Shown here: piece by piece, positions 54,675 to 62,403 of the stretch | Layout: each line of letters opens with the position of its first letter | Numbering within the stretch: the stretch's first letter is position 1 | Origin: Sporosarcina sp. FSL K6-1522 | Lineage (GTDB): Bacteria; Bacillota; Bacilli; Bacillales_A; Planococcaceae | Assembly: GCF_038622445.1 (NCBI RefSeq) | Contig: NZ_CP152019.1 | Location: 2,764,501-2,828,500, forward strand | DNA: 64,000 bases | Direction of reading: 5' to 3' | The notes under the pieces: generated by a model | What the model saw: only the letters and a program-made list of their open reading frames with translations | Told to the model about the DNA's origin: nothing | Databases searched by the model: none | Program-made: the position numbers and the translations under genes

Positions 54675-55869
54675 GACAGCAACATCTGGTTCAAGTAGAG
54701 AAGCGATAAAAGCTGCTACTCGATTAGGTTATCGCACCGTATTATTAACTGAAAGAATGAGTTTTATAAAGCGGCGGAATGAATTTGCAGACGTTGCTCA
54801 AATGATCTATCTAGAAGAACTGACGGAAGATCGTATTCGAATGGAGATTTGTCTGCTTCAACAGCAAGGGAGCATCATGAAGGCGATTATTAGTTTTGTC
54901 GATCCGTTTGTATCAATCGCTGCACAACTTGCAAATGAATGTTGCAATGCTGCCCTTTCTGTTGAAGCGTTAAAAATTATGGAAGATAAAACAGCTACAA
55001 GAAAAGCATTAAGCGAACATGCAACAACGCCTATCTTTGAAATAGTTGGACCTACGGACGATCTGGAGCAGGTGATCCATCAAGACCGCGACTATCCAAT
55101 TATCGTGAAATCGGCAGTTTCAAAAGCTTCAAAGGATGTCTATTCCGTCGGAAATAAAGTTGAGTTAGAAAAAGCGATTAAGAGGATTGGAAAACTCTAT
55201 CCAAAGGAAACAATCGTATTGGATGAGTACGTAGACGGACCACAATATCTAGTTGAGGTGCTGGTGCATAATGGTGAGATGACGATTATTGCCATTATAA
55301 AACAAGAAATCACTAAAAATATCAAGTTTATCGTAACTGGCTATGCAGTAGAGCCACATCTTGAAGGTGAACTATATACAAAGCTCGTTCGGGCAGTCGA
55401 ATCAATCCTAAAAAATCTACAGGTCACGAACGCTACTTGTCATCTTGAGTGTAGATACGTGAATGAAAATTGGAAGCTAATCGAGATGAATCCAAGAATA
55501 GCGGGTGGGGCAATGAATCGCATGATTGAGGAAGCATTCGGAATTAATTTAGTAGAAGAAACACTGAAACTCTACCTTGGTTTTGAACCTACTCTGATAA
55601 AGAGATTTGAAAAAAATATGTATACGCATTACATAACCATCAAATCGTGTGGCTATCTATTAAAAGTGATTGGTCAACAGCAGGCCACCGCCCATCCAGG
55701 TGTAAAAGAAGTCTATATAAAACCTCATAAAGGGGCAATCATGATGCCTCCACTCTCGATGGGACATCGATATGGCTATGTGATCGCATCTGGAGATACC
55801 CCAGAAGAAGCCAAGAAAAACGCCGAAAATGCAGCAAGTCATATCAAATTCTATTTGGAACCCCTATAG
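54652..55869 (+). CDS. ATP-grasp ligase A of the spore-associated ligase cluster
   Basis: A 405-residue ATP-grasp protein resembling L-amino acid ligases and carbamoyl-phosphate-synthase-like enzymes. It has a pre-ATP-grasp domain opening ILFIETATSGSSREAIKAA, an ATP-binding Lys in IIVKSAVSKASKD (near residue 153), the adenine-hinge block VLDEYVDGPQYLVE (189-202), metal ligands in HLECR (near 266) and EMNPR (278-282), and a C-terminal MPPLSMGHRYGYVIASG (365-381). Such enzymes form an acyl phosphate and join it to an amine. It is a paralog of ligase B at 58884-60125. The amine and acid substrates are unknown. ATG 54652 is preferred; GTG 54640 is possible. Confidence 0.8.
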   Translation: MESILFIETATSGSSREAIKAATRLGYRTVLLTERMSFIKRRNEFADVAQMIYLEELTEDRIRMEICLLQQQGSIMKAIISFVDPFVSIAAQLANECCNAALSVEALKIMEDKTATRKALSEHATTPIFEIVGPTDDLEQVIHQDRDYPIIVKSAVSKASKDVYSVGNKVELEKAIKRIGKLYPKETIVLDEYVDGPQYLVEVLVHNGEMTIIAIIKQEITKNIKFIVTGYAVEPHLEGELYTKLVRAVESILKNLQVTNATCHLECRYVNENWKLIEMNPRIAGGAMNRMIEEAFGINLVEETLKLYLGFEPTLIKRFEKNMYTHYITIKSCGYLLKVIGQQQATAHPGVKEVYIKPHKGAIMMPPLSMGHRYGYVIASGDTPEEAKKNAENAASHIKFYLEPL

Positions 55870-55898
55870 CTGGACCTACTCTAAAGTCTATCTTTCAC

Positions 55899-55907
55899 CA
55901 TATAATA
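55899..55907 (+). promoter_or_regulatory. Sigma-K-like -10 element upstream of the CotY/CotZ-like gene
   Basis: CATATAATA matches CATANNNTA, 44 nt before the start. The -35 match (AC) is at 18 bp rather than 16, so the promoter call is tentative. Confidence 0.35.
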
Positions 55908-55950
55908 ATAAAAAATATTAGTTTGCAAAGAGGGAGGGGGACAAGTCGAG

Positions 55951-56364
55951 GTGGCTACACAGAGTTGCATTTGTTGTGCAATGAAAACATTGCTAAAGGA
56001 ACAAAGAATAATCGCAGGGATTGACATGGAATTTCAATTTATCTGTTTGTCGAAAAAGATGGATACGATTCCTTTCATGCTGTGTTCTTCAAAGAAAAAC
56101 AATCCCTTTACGGCGATTTGTACCGGTATAGCGACACCATTTTTCCGAATAGAGAAATTGAATGAGGACACATGCTGTGCAGTATTATCACTACTTGAAG
56201 GCGTTGATATGGAAGGTAATCTAACTGACTCTTGTGAGGATTTATTCGCCTTACGGAAAACGAAAAGCTGTATTATTGTTAACTTAACTTGCTTTTGTGC
56301 AATTACCGCCCTGCCCCTAGAGCTCGTAAATCGTCCCCTCCCGATTATTGAACCGAAGTGTTAA
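55951..56364 (+). CDS. Spore coat/exosporium protein of the CotY/CotZ/ExsY family
   Basis: A 137-residue Cys-rich protein. Blocks PFFRIEKLNEDTCCAVLSLL and CIIVNLTCFCAITALP align with the FRVES..DSCAVLRLL and CI.VDLSCFCAIQCL blocks of CotZ, CotY and ExsY, and DTIPFMLCSSKK with the NTRPFILYT block. These proteins self-assemble into disulfide-stabilised hexagonal layers of the spore crust or exosporium. The GTG start follows AGGGAGGGGG by about 11 nt. It is shorter at the N-terminus than CotZ. Its location between ATP-grasp ligases ties the cluster to the spore surface. A terminator follows. Confidence 0.88.
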   Translation: MATQSCICCAMKTLLKEQRIIAGIDMEFQFICLSKKMDTIPFMLCSSKKNNPFTAICTGIATPFFRIEKLNEDTCCAVLSLLEGVDMEGNLTDSCEDLFALRKTKSCIIVNLTCFCAITALPLELVNRPLPIIEPKC

Positions 56365-56432
56365 ACTTCATCTAGCCACGCTTTTCATCTTAAAAACAAA
56401 GCGGGAGCTGTGGTATAGTCCCCGCAAATTTG

Positions 56433-56465
56433 AAAGCCATTACACTGGGCTGTAATGGCTTTTAT
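56433..56465 (+). terminator. Terminator after the CotY/CotZ-like gene
   Basis: AAAGCCATTACA and TGTAATGGCTTT form a perfect 12-bp stem with a 6-nt loop and a T-tract. A CATAGGTTA sigma-K-like -10 (56485-56493) lies just beyond, upstream of the fusion gene. Confidence 0.9.
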
Positions 56466-56582
56466 CATCTTTTGGCTTCTAACTCATAGGTTATTTTCAA
56501 TTATAAACGCTTATCCGTATCAAAAGCATTCCTCCTTGAATGTACTAGAGTGAATCAATTAAAAGAAAAAGGAGATTACGCA

Positions 56583-58748
56583 ATGACATTGATAGGCATG
56601 TTACACCATCGAAAAGATCCTAGCACAGTTATAAAATCGTATGCCTACGCTGCGGTGGCTAAGGCAGAGGGAGCTCGTTTTTTTTACTTTTCTCCCGGGG
56701 AAGTAAATTTTGTGAATCGATCAATAAGAGGACAAGTTTATGAAAATGGTCAATGGATAGAGCGGATCATGCGTTTTCCCGATGTTATCTATAATGCCGG
56801 TAGTCCAGAAAAATTGGCTAAATCAAAAGAAATTATTCAAAAGTTGAAAAGCGAAATCCCTTTCACGACGCATTCTATCGGGAATAAATGGAACGTTAGT
56901 GAAAGGTTAAAGGAAGCAAAAGAGTTTTCAAATTATCTAATCCCTACAGAGGTTGTAAAAGATGCGGATCACTTCTTTACATTTATAGCTGCTTTTGAAA
57001 AAGTCGTATTTAAACCTATTGACGGAAGAAAAGGAAAAGGGATTTTTTTTATTTCAAAAAAAGAAGATCATTTTCAGGTTGGTAAAGACGCTACGAATAC
57101 GGATTATTCCAAGCTGCAATTGATCGATTTCATAACATCGAAGCTATCAACAGGCACTTACATTATTCAACCATATATTCAGTCGGTTACTAAATCGGGG
57201 CAAGTATTTGATTTTAGACTCCATGTTCAAAAAAATGGTGAGGGAGAGTGGGTGATCACTACAATCTATCCGCGGGTGGCTCCGGCGGGGTCGATCATAG
57301 CCAATATTAACAATGGTGGTTATACCAATTATTTAGATCCCTTTTTACAACAAGAATTTAAAGAAGAAGCTTTCAATATACGGCGAACGTTAGAGTATTT
57401 TTCCTTGGCGCTAGCTAATCATCTAGATGAGCTTCAAATGTGCCACTTTGAGGAGGTCATTGATGAAATTGGCGTAGATATAGGGTTGGACGAAAATCAT
57501 AAAATCTGGATATATGAAGTGAATTGGCGACCTGGTTGTCCTCCTGCGTTTTACTTGGAGTTAGATGTAGTCATCAATACCATTCAATATGCCATGTATC
57601 TAGCAAAGAACCAAAAAGCAGTCAGGGAAAAGATCAAGGCAACTAAGAAACAATATTATGGAGAACAAAGGCGAACGCCTATTATTGCGATAACTGGTAG
57701 CGCTGGTAAAACGACAACAAAAGCATTTCTGGCATCAATTTTGGCGAAAAAATGGAATATATTTGAGTCGAAAGATTATTGGAATACAACAGAGCATACC
57801 AAAAAACACGCTGCAGATATACAACCTTCACATGAGGCAGTTGTCTTAGAATATGGAATGGCCTACCCAGGCGTTATTACAGAACATTGTGCGATTATCA
57901 AGCCGAATATTAGCATTGTGACAAATGTCGGTATGGCACATGTAGGTAATTTTGACGGAGATATTAAAAAAGTCGCACATGCAAAATCTGAATTAATCCA
58001 TGGCATGGATCAGGAAGGAATTTTATTTATCAACAAGGATGACCCTAATTCAAAGTACTTAGAAACCGACCAATTTAAAGGGCAGATTGTTTCAATTGGG
58101 GTGAAATCGGACGCGGACTACAGAGCTTATGATGTGAGTTATGCGGACAACGGCATGCATTTTAAGATGAAGCTTCAAGGCCAAGAAATTGTATTTTTCA
58201 TCCCTATTTTAGGAGAACATCATGTGTATAATGCCCTTAATGCAATTGCTGTTTCAGATCACTTAGGGATTGCACCACTAGACATAAAATTAGGACTGCT
58301 CTTTAGAAAGCCGCCGAGAAGATTGACGATTTATAATTGCCGTGACAATATTACACTTCTTGATGATACGGTACACTCTCATCCTGAAGGTGTAAAGGCG
58401 GCAATCGATGTTCTCTCCAATATTGGCAAACATCGTAAAATAGCGATTATTGGGCAGATGAGGGAGTTAGGTGATTTACGGGAAGAAGAATATCGAAAAG
58501 TCGGCGAATATGTTTGTGAACAGGAAATTGATGTGTTAATCACATATGGGTTTCGAACAGAGGAAATTGGTACACAAGCAAAGGGCAAAGGATTTCCCGC
58601 AGGAAATGTTTATCATTTCACCAATAAAGATAAATTACATGAATTATTGTCAAGGCTTATTGAAAAAGATGACACGATTTTGGTCAAAGGGGCTAGTAAA
58701 ACGAATATGTTTGAAACGGTGAAATTTATCGATCAAACGTTTAGGTGA
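56583..58748 (+). CDS. YheC/D-type ATP-grasp fused to a MurF-like ligase (cyanophycin-synthetase-like architecture)
   Basis: This 721-residue protein joins two ligase types. Residues 1 to about 360 are of the YheC/YheD endospore-coat-associated ATP-grasp family (VVFKPIDGRKGKGIFFI at 141-157, YIIQPYIQS at 193-201, DFRLHVQ, metal site YEVNWRPG at 311-318). Residues 366-721 are a Mur ligase central and C-terminal domain (P-loop GSAGKTTTK 372-380, TNVGMAHVGNFDG 447-459, AKSEL 467-471, DDTVHSHPEG 594-603, IIGQMRELGD). The UDP-binding N-domain of MurF is absent and replaced by the ATP-grasp. This order is that of CphA, but the ATP-grasp type differs. It likely joins amino acids or short peptides by ATP-driven amide bonds. 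AAGGAG lies 8 nt before the ATG. Confidence 0.85.
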   Translation: MTLIGMLHHRKDPSTVIKSYAYAAVAKAEGARFFYFSPGEVNFVNRSIRGQVYENGQWIERIMRFPDVIYNAGSPEKLAKSKEIIQKLKSEIPFTTHSIGNKWNVSERLKEAKEFSNYLIPTEVVKDADHFFTFIAAFEKVVFKPIDGRKGKGIFFISKKEDHFQVGKDATNTDYSKLQLIDFITSKLSTGTYIIQPYIQSVTKSGQVFDFRLHVQKNGEGEWVITTIYPRVAPAGSIIANINNGGYTNYLDPFLQQEFKEEAFNIRRTLEYFSLALANHLDELQMCHFEEVIDEIGVDIGLDENHKIWIYEVNWRPGCPPAFYLELDVVINTIQYAMYLAKNQKAVREKIKATKKQYYGEQRRTPIIAITGSAGKTTTKAFLASILAKKWNIFESKDYWNTTEHTKKHAADIQPSHEAVVLEYGMAYPGVITEHCAIIKPNISIVTNVGMAHVGNFDGDIKKVAHAKSELIHGMDQEGILFINKDDPNSKYLETDQFKGQIVSIGVKSDADYRAYDVSYADNGMHFKMKLQGQEIVFFIPILGEHHVYNALNAIAVSDHLGIAPLDIKLGLLFRKPPRRLTIYNCRDNITLLDDTVHSHPEGVKAAIDVLSNIGKHRKIAIIGQMRELGDLREEEYRKVGEYVCEQEIDVLITYGFRTEEIGTQAKGKGFPAGNVYHFTNKDKLHELLSRLIEKDDTILVKGASKTNMFETVKFIDQTFR

Positions 58749-58758
58749 AAAATCAAAA

Positions 58759-58805
58759 ACTCCCCGGATCATTACGAATGGATCGCAAGTAATGATCTGG
58801 GGAGT
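58759..58805. terminator. Hairpin terminator region after the fusion gene
   Basis: ACTCCCCGGATCATTAC and GTAATGATCTGGGGAGT pair over 17 bp with one mismatch. Further hairpins follow at 58826-58860 (AGAAGGGACCCC/GGGGTCTCTTCT) and 58866-58895 (ATAGAACGAT/ATCGTTCTAT), the last overlapping the end of ligase B. Three hairpins separate the convergent genes. Confidence 0.65.
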
Positions 58806-58883
58806 GACAATGAATCGCTCGATATAGAAGGGACCCCGGTACAATTTTGGGGTCTCTTCTACTGGATAGAACGATATGAGGCT

Positions 58884-60125
58884 TCATCGTTCTATTGTTT
58901 CTTCTGCTAAATGAAACGTAATTTCGTTTGCGGCATTTTGTGCAAATATTTTCGCTTCCTCCATACTTGGGCCTGCCGCAATGACGTAGGCGTATCGATG
59001 GCCCATAGATAGTGGCGGCATTAATTTGGTGCCTTTTTTAGGCTTTACATAAACTTCAATGACCCCCGGGGAATTTCTAGCTCGCTGCTTCCCAGTTACT
59101 TTTCCCAACGTTCCTTTTTTGGAAACAACAAGGTACTGGGTAAACACATGATTCATACATCTAGGTTGGATAGAAGGATTTCCTCCTAAGTATAATTTAA
59201 GTGTTTCTTCTACCAAATTAAAGCCAAATGCTGCTTGAAGCATTTTATTCATGGCCCCCCCAGAGATTCTTGGGTTAATTTCAATGAGCTTCCAACCATT
59301 GGCTGAGCGTCGTAACTCAAGGTGAAGAGCGCCATTCTGAATGTCGAATTGTGAGATGACGGAGTTTAGGACAGCTTCAATGCCAACTTGCACTTCAATT
59401 GGAACATCCACAAGGACACCGTATCCAGTAATAATAAACCTTTTGCCTCGCGTAATTTCTTGTTTCATAATGCCAGCAATTTGAACTTTGCTAGTACATA
59501 TGAGCGCTTCGACTAAGTACTGATCTCCTTCAATATATTCTTCAATGATTATGGATTCATTCGGATTCTTTTCCAGTAAATTTGCTGTATGTTTTTCGAA
59601 TTGTTCTTTTCCCTTTGCAAGCAGGACATCTTTGGAACCTGTCGATTTTGGTGATTTAACGACGACCGGTAAGTCTAGCTGAGTGGTTATCGTTTCGAAT
59701 GCGATTGTTTCCCCGGGTTTAATAACAAAAAATTTAGGTGTGTAGGGTTGGTTATTCAGAAAGGTTCTTGTTTGCTCTTTATTTTCCATGATCCCAATGG
59801 CTTTAGAAGAAGTAACATTTTTACAAAACGCATCACAAAGTATGGATGCTCGATGTACATTTGAGTCGATAAAACTGACAATGGTCTTAATGTCTTTCCC
59901 TTTAGATTGTAATACCATTATTTCTTTTTCCATTTCAGATAGATTGTTTGTATCAAGGAATATCATCTCGTGCACATCCGTGTATTCTTTTCTTTGTCGC
60001 AATTGCTTTTCGTTATTTGTGAATAGAATCGTAAAATAACCTAGTCGTTCTGCAGCTTTAATGGCTTCTCTGCTGGAACCAGATTTATTTGTGCCTATAA
60101 AGATAATCGTTTTCAAACGGTCCAC
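58884..60125 (-). CDS. ATP-grasp ligase B of the spore-associated ligase cluster
   Basis: A 413-residue paralog of ligase A on the opposite strand. It shares the opening IIFIGTNKSGSSREAIKAAERLGY, ATP site VVVKSPKSTGSKDV, IIEEYIEGDQYLVEALI, metal ligands HLELR and EINPRISGG, FGFNLVEETLKLYLG and the closing MPPLSMGHRYAYVIAAG. The residue differences around the substrate side suggest different amino acid partners. It is transcribed alone, divergent from the Mur-like gene at 60336, across a 210-nt gap. The ribosome binding site is a GGGAGTGG-type run close to the ATG. Confidence 0.8.
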   Translation of the reverse strand: MDRLKTIIFIGTNKSGSSREAIKAAERLGYFTILFTNNEKQLRQRKEYTDVHEMIFLDTNNLSEMEKEIMVLQSKGKDIKTIVSFIDSNVHRASILCDAFCKNVTSSKAIGIMENKEQTRTFLNNQPYTPKFFVIKPGETIAFETITTQLDLPVVVKSPKSTGSKDVLLAKGKEQFEKHTANLLEKNPNESIIIEEYIEGDQYLVEALICTSKVQIAGIMKQEITRGKRFIITGYGVLVDVPIEVQVGIEAVLNSVISQFDIQNGALHLELRRSANGWKLIEINPRISGGAMNKMLQAAFGFNLVEETLKLYLGGNPSIQPRCMNHVFTQYLVVSKKGTLGKVTGKQRARNSPGVIEVYVKPKKGTKLMPPLSMGHRYAYVIAAGPSMEEAKIFAQNAANEITFHLAEETIER

Positions 60126-60222
60126 TCCCTATTCGTCACGTCAATGAAGACACTTCCTTCTATGTTTATGAGATAAATCGTTTTTTGACTGGTTATCTAT
60201 CATGAAAGAAGGGAAAAAAGGA

Positions 60223-60235
60223 TACCTAATAGGTA
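60223..60235. promoter_or_regulatory. Perfect palindrome in the divergent intergenic region
   Basis: TACCTA-A-TAGGTA is a perfect 13-bp palindrome midway between ligase B and the Mur-like gene. Each half resembles a GerE box (TRGGY core) with one mismatch, so a late-sporulation regulator is possible but unproven. Confidence 0.35.
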
Positions 60236-60278
60236 ATTCGTGCAATTCTCACAACTAATCTCTATACGTATTTTGTAC

Positions 60279-60293
60279 AAGCAAAATTACGAT
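60279..60293 (+). promoter_or_regulatory. 15-nt motif shared by the two free-standing Mur-like genes (copy 1)
   Basis: AAGCAAAATTACGAT occurs here, 43 nt before the start of the Mur-like gene, and again identically at 63735-63749 upstream of its paralog. Flanking sequence is not conserved. A CATATAATG sigma-K-like -10 lies just downstream at 60299-60307. Confidence 0.45.
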
Positions 60294-60335
60294 ACGCACA
60301 TATAATGTTGTAAGGAAAGGAGTGAGCATATCAAC

Positions 60336-61712
60336 ATGAAACCCTTCTCAGTCAAACATATAAGAACCATGTTAGCCGGCGATTTGGTTCAAGGATCTGA
60401 CGATATGATTGTGCATTATGGCGCCTACCGACTTAAACAAGTTCGGAATACACATACCCTTCTTTTTTTAAAGAAGAGGATAGTTGACTGGAAAAGGCTG
60501 AAACAATTTTTTCCTTTGGTGCTTGTAACAGAACAGTTTAGCCCGATTGAACGATTAGAAGGTCTAACCGTCATAAAAGTCAAAGATACAGAAGAAGCGT
60601 ATTGGAGATTTGTGAAAGACTATCGTAACTTATTCCAAATTCCGGTTGTGGCCATCACAGGTACTTCCGGAAAAACAACGACAAAAGAAATGATTCGTCA
60701 CATTCTCTCGACAGATAAGAAAATTGCTTATACAAATAGCAGTAATAATTCAAGAACTGCTCATTTACATTATCTCCTTAGTATTGATGAAGACACAGAA
60801 GCGGCCGTTTTTGAGACAGCTGTTGGTTCACCTGGAGATATCATAAACGCCGGCCGCTATTTCAAACCGACCATTGGCATTATTACGAATATAGGCGCAC
60901 ATCATTTGAATTATTGTAAAACAATAGAAGGCTATATTCGTGCGAAAGGTGAAATGGCTGCGGCACTTCATCAGAAAGGTGTATTGATTATTAATGCAGA
61001 TGATCCTAATAGTAGAAAACTCGATTTAACAAATTACAATGGACGTATCATAAAGGTCGGTACTCATTCCTCCTACGACTATACAGCTAGTGACATTGTA
61101 TTCTGCACAGATGGCATGCGATTTACTGTTCACTATAAACAACAAACGTACCCGATGTTCGTACCAGGAGTAGGGGAACATCAAGTATATAATGCGCTTG
61201 CCGCACTTGCAGCGGTTCATGAAATGGGGATTCATCTTTCAGACGCGGCAAATCAATTGAAAACGTTTAAAAATTTGAATAAGCATCTTCAAATTTTCGA
61301 AGGCATTAATGGCTCAACCATTCTGGATGATACATGGAGCATGACAACGACCTCATTGGAGGCGGCTCTAAACGTATTAAAAGAAATTGGACAAGGGAAA
61401 AATAAGATTGCTATTTTAGGAACGATAACGGACTTAGGATCTTGGGGATACATTATTCATGAACAAGCAGGAGAACTCATCGCACAAATAGGTGTAGATG
61501 TGCTGATTACGATTGGTGAGCATGCACGCATAATGGCTGACCACGTAGTAGCAAGCGGTTTGAATACAAGGGTCTATACGTTTAACAATAGCATTCTTGT
61601 TATGGATCTCTTAAAAAAGATTGTCGATGAACATACAATTGTACTGATTAAAGGAGATATGTATAGCAAAGCAATCATCGATTTGGCAGTTAAATTACGG
61701 AAGAACAAATAA
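60336..61712 (+). CDS. Mur ligase-like (MurF-type) enzyme of the spore-associated cluster
   Basis: The 458-residue protein has a reduced MurF-like N-terminal domain (PFSVKHIRTMLAGDLVQG), then the Mur ATPase domain (P-loop GTSGKTTTK 109-117, TNIGAHHLNY, and AKGEM with the position of the carbamylated-Lys region) and a C-terminal domain with ILDDTWSMTTTSLEAAL and IAILGTITDLG. In MurF the corresponding loop reads DxYNANP; here it is DDTWSMTTTS, so the nucleotide-sugar peptide substrate is probably different. The cell must have an ordinary murF elsewhere. AAAGGAG lies 13 nt before the ATG, a long spacing. Confidence 0.82.
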   Translation: MKPFSVKHIRTMLAGDLVQGSDDMIVHYGAYRLKQVRNTHTLLFLKKRIVDWKRLKQFFPLVLVTEQFSPIERLEGLTVIKVKDTEEAYWRFVKDYRNLFQIPVVAITGTSGKTTTKEMIRHILSTDKKIAYTNSSNNSRTAHLHYLLSIDEDTEAAVFETAVGSPGDIINAGRYFKPTIGIITNIGAHHLNYCKTIEGYIRAKGEMAAALHQKGVLIINADDPNSRKLDLTNYNGRIIKVGTHSSYDYTASDIVFCTDGMRFTVHYKQQTYPMFVPGVGEHQVYNALAALAAVHEMGIHLSDAANQLKTFKNLNKHLQIFEGINGSTILDDTWSMTTTSLEAALNVLKEIGQGKNKIAILGTITDLGSWGYIIHEQAGELIAQIGVDVLITIGEHARIMADHVVASGLNTRVYTFNNSILVMDLLKKIVDEHTIVLIKGDMYSKAIIDLAVKLRKNK

Positions 61713-61752
61713 CCTCCTTTTAACACGGATATGTGTGAAAAGGAGGTTATTT
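61707..61752 (+). terminator. Terminator after the Mur-like gene
   Basis: AAATAACCTCCTTTT and AAAAGGAGGTTATTT form a perfect 15-bp stem with an inner ACAC/GTGT extension. The U-tail is weak. Confidence 0.7.
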
Positions 61753-61866
61753 ATGTTCCCTGATGAGGGGAGTTCGAAAAATGAAGATGCTATGTGGACA
61801 AACACCGAGCCACATTCTTAGTGTCATTAATATAGTAAAGTACACGGATAGAAAGGGGGGAAATCA

Positions 61867-62304
61867 ATGGGGATTCTTTGTCCTTGTGGTGTTACTGTTA
61901 ACGCATGTTCAAAAGGGAATTGTGTCAAAATTATAGGGAAATGTGGAACTGTCAAAGGGAACTTAACTTACTGCGCAAAAGTTTGTGTCACTACGCTTGG
62001 AAAGTCGACGCTTACTTTGAAGTTTGTGGACACGCAATGTCCATCTAGAAAGAACTTTTTATTTACAGCAAATACGATTACTTCTGTTGACTGTAAGAAG
62101 GACGGGCAGGGCTGTGTAGTCACGGTTACTGGTACTGGAATTGTGAACGGAAAACAGTATCCTTTTACGGCTGTGTTTAAAGATCGAGTTGCTCCGGCGG
62201 CGAATGATGTTGTACAAAGCTTTGTTATAAACGGTTTCTTTGATCAAAATGGTGCAGTACTTGTCCCGCAAGGTTCCATTACTGCATTGGGCTGTAGGGA
62301 ATAA
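61867..62304 (+). CDS. Cysteine-rich orphan protein in the spore-associated cluster
   Basis: A 145-residue protein I do not recognise. It has eleven Cys: seven in the first 40 residues (ILCPCG, NAC, GNC, GKC, YC, VC), then C58, C76, C82 and C143. The rest is rich in Val, Thr and Gly with alternating hydrophobic positions, suggesting beta strands. No signal peptide or membrane helix is visible. High Cys content and the neighbours suggest a cross-linked coat or crust component, possibly a substrate of the nearby ligases. That is inference. The ATG follows GGGGGG; a sharp terminator follows the gene. Confidence 0.75.
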   Translation: MGILCPCGVTVNACSKGNCVKIIGKCGTVKGNLTYCAKVCVTTLGKSTLTLKFVDTQCPSRKNFLFTANTITSVDCKKDGQGCVVTVTGTGIVNGKQYPFTAVFKDRVAPAANDVVQSFVINGFFDQNGAVLVPQGSITALGCRE

Positions 62305-62310
62305 CCTTGG

Positions 62311-62339
62311 AACTCTCGGCCATCAAACCGAGAGTTTTT
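62311..62339 (+). terminator. Terminator after the Cys-rich gene
   Basis: AACTCTCGG and CCGAGAGTT form a perfect 9-bp stem with an 8-nt loop and TTTTT. Confidence 0.92.
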
Positions 62340-62403
62340 CCAACACTGGTGATTCTAAAGTAAAAATGAGCCATGGATTAAAAAATATTAAGGAGGAGGA
62401 ATC

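Noticed and set aside
56583..58748. Calling the fusion gene cyanophycin synthetase
   Set aside because: The ATP-grasp half has YheC/D-type motifs rather than CphA ones, and no cyanophycinase gene is nearby; only the domain order is shared.
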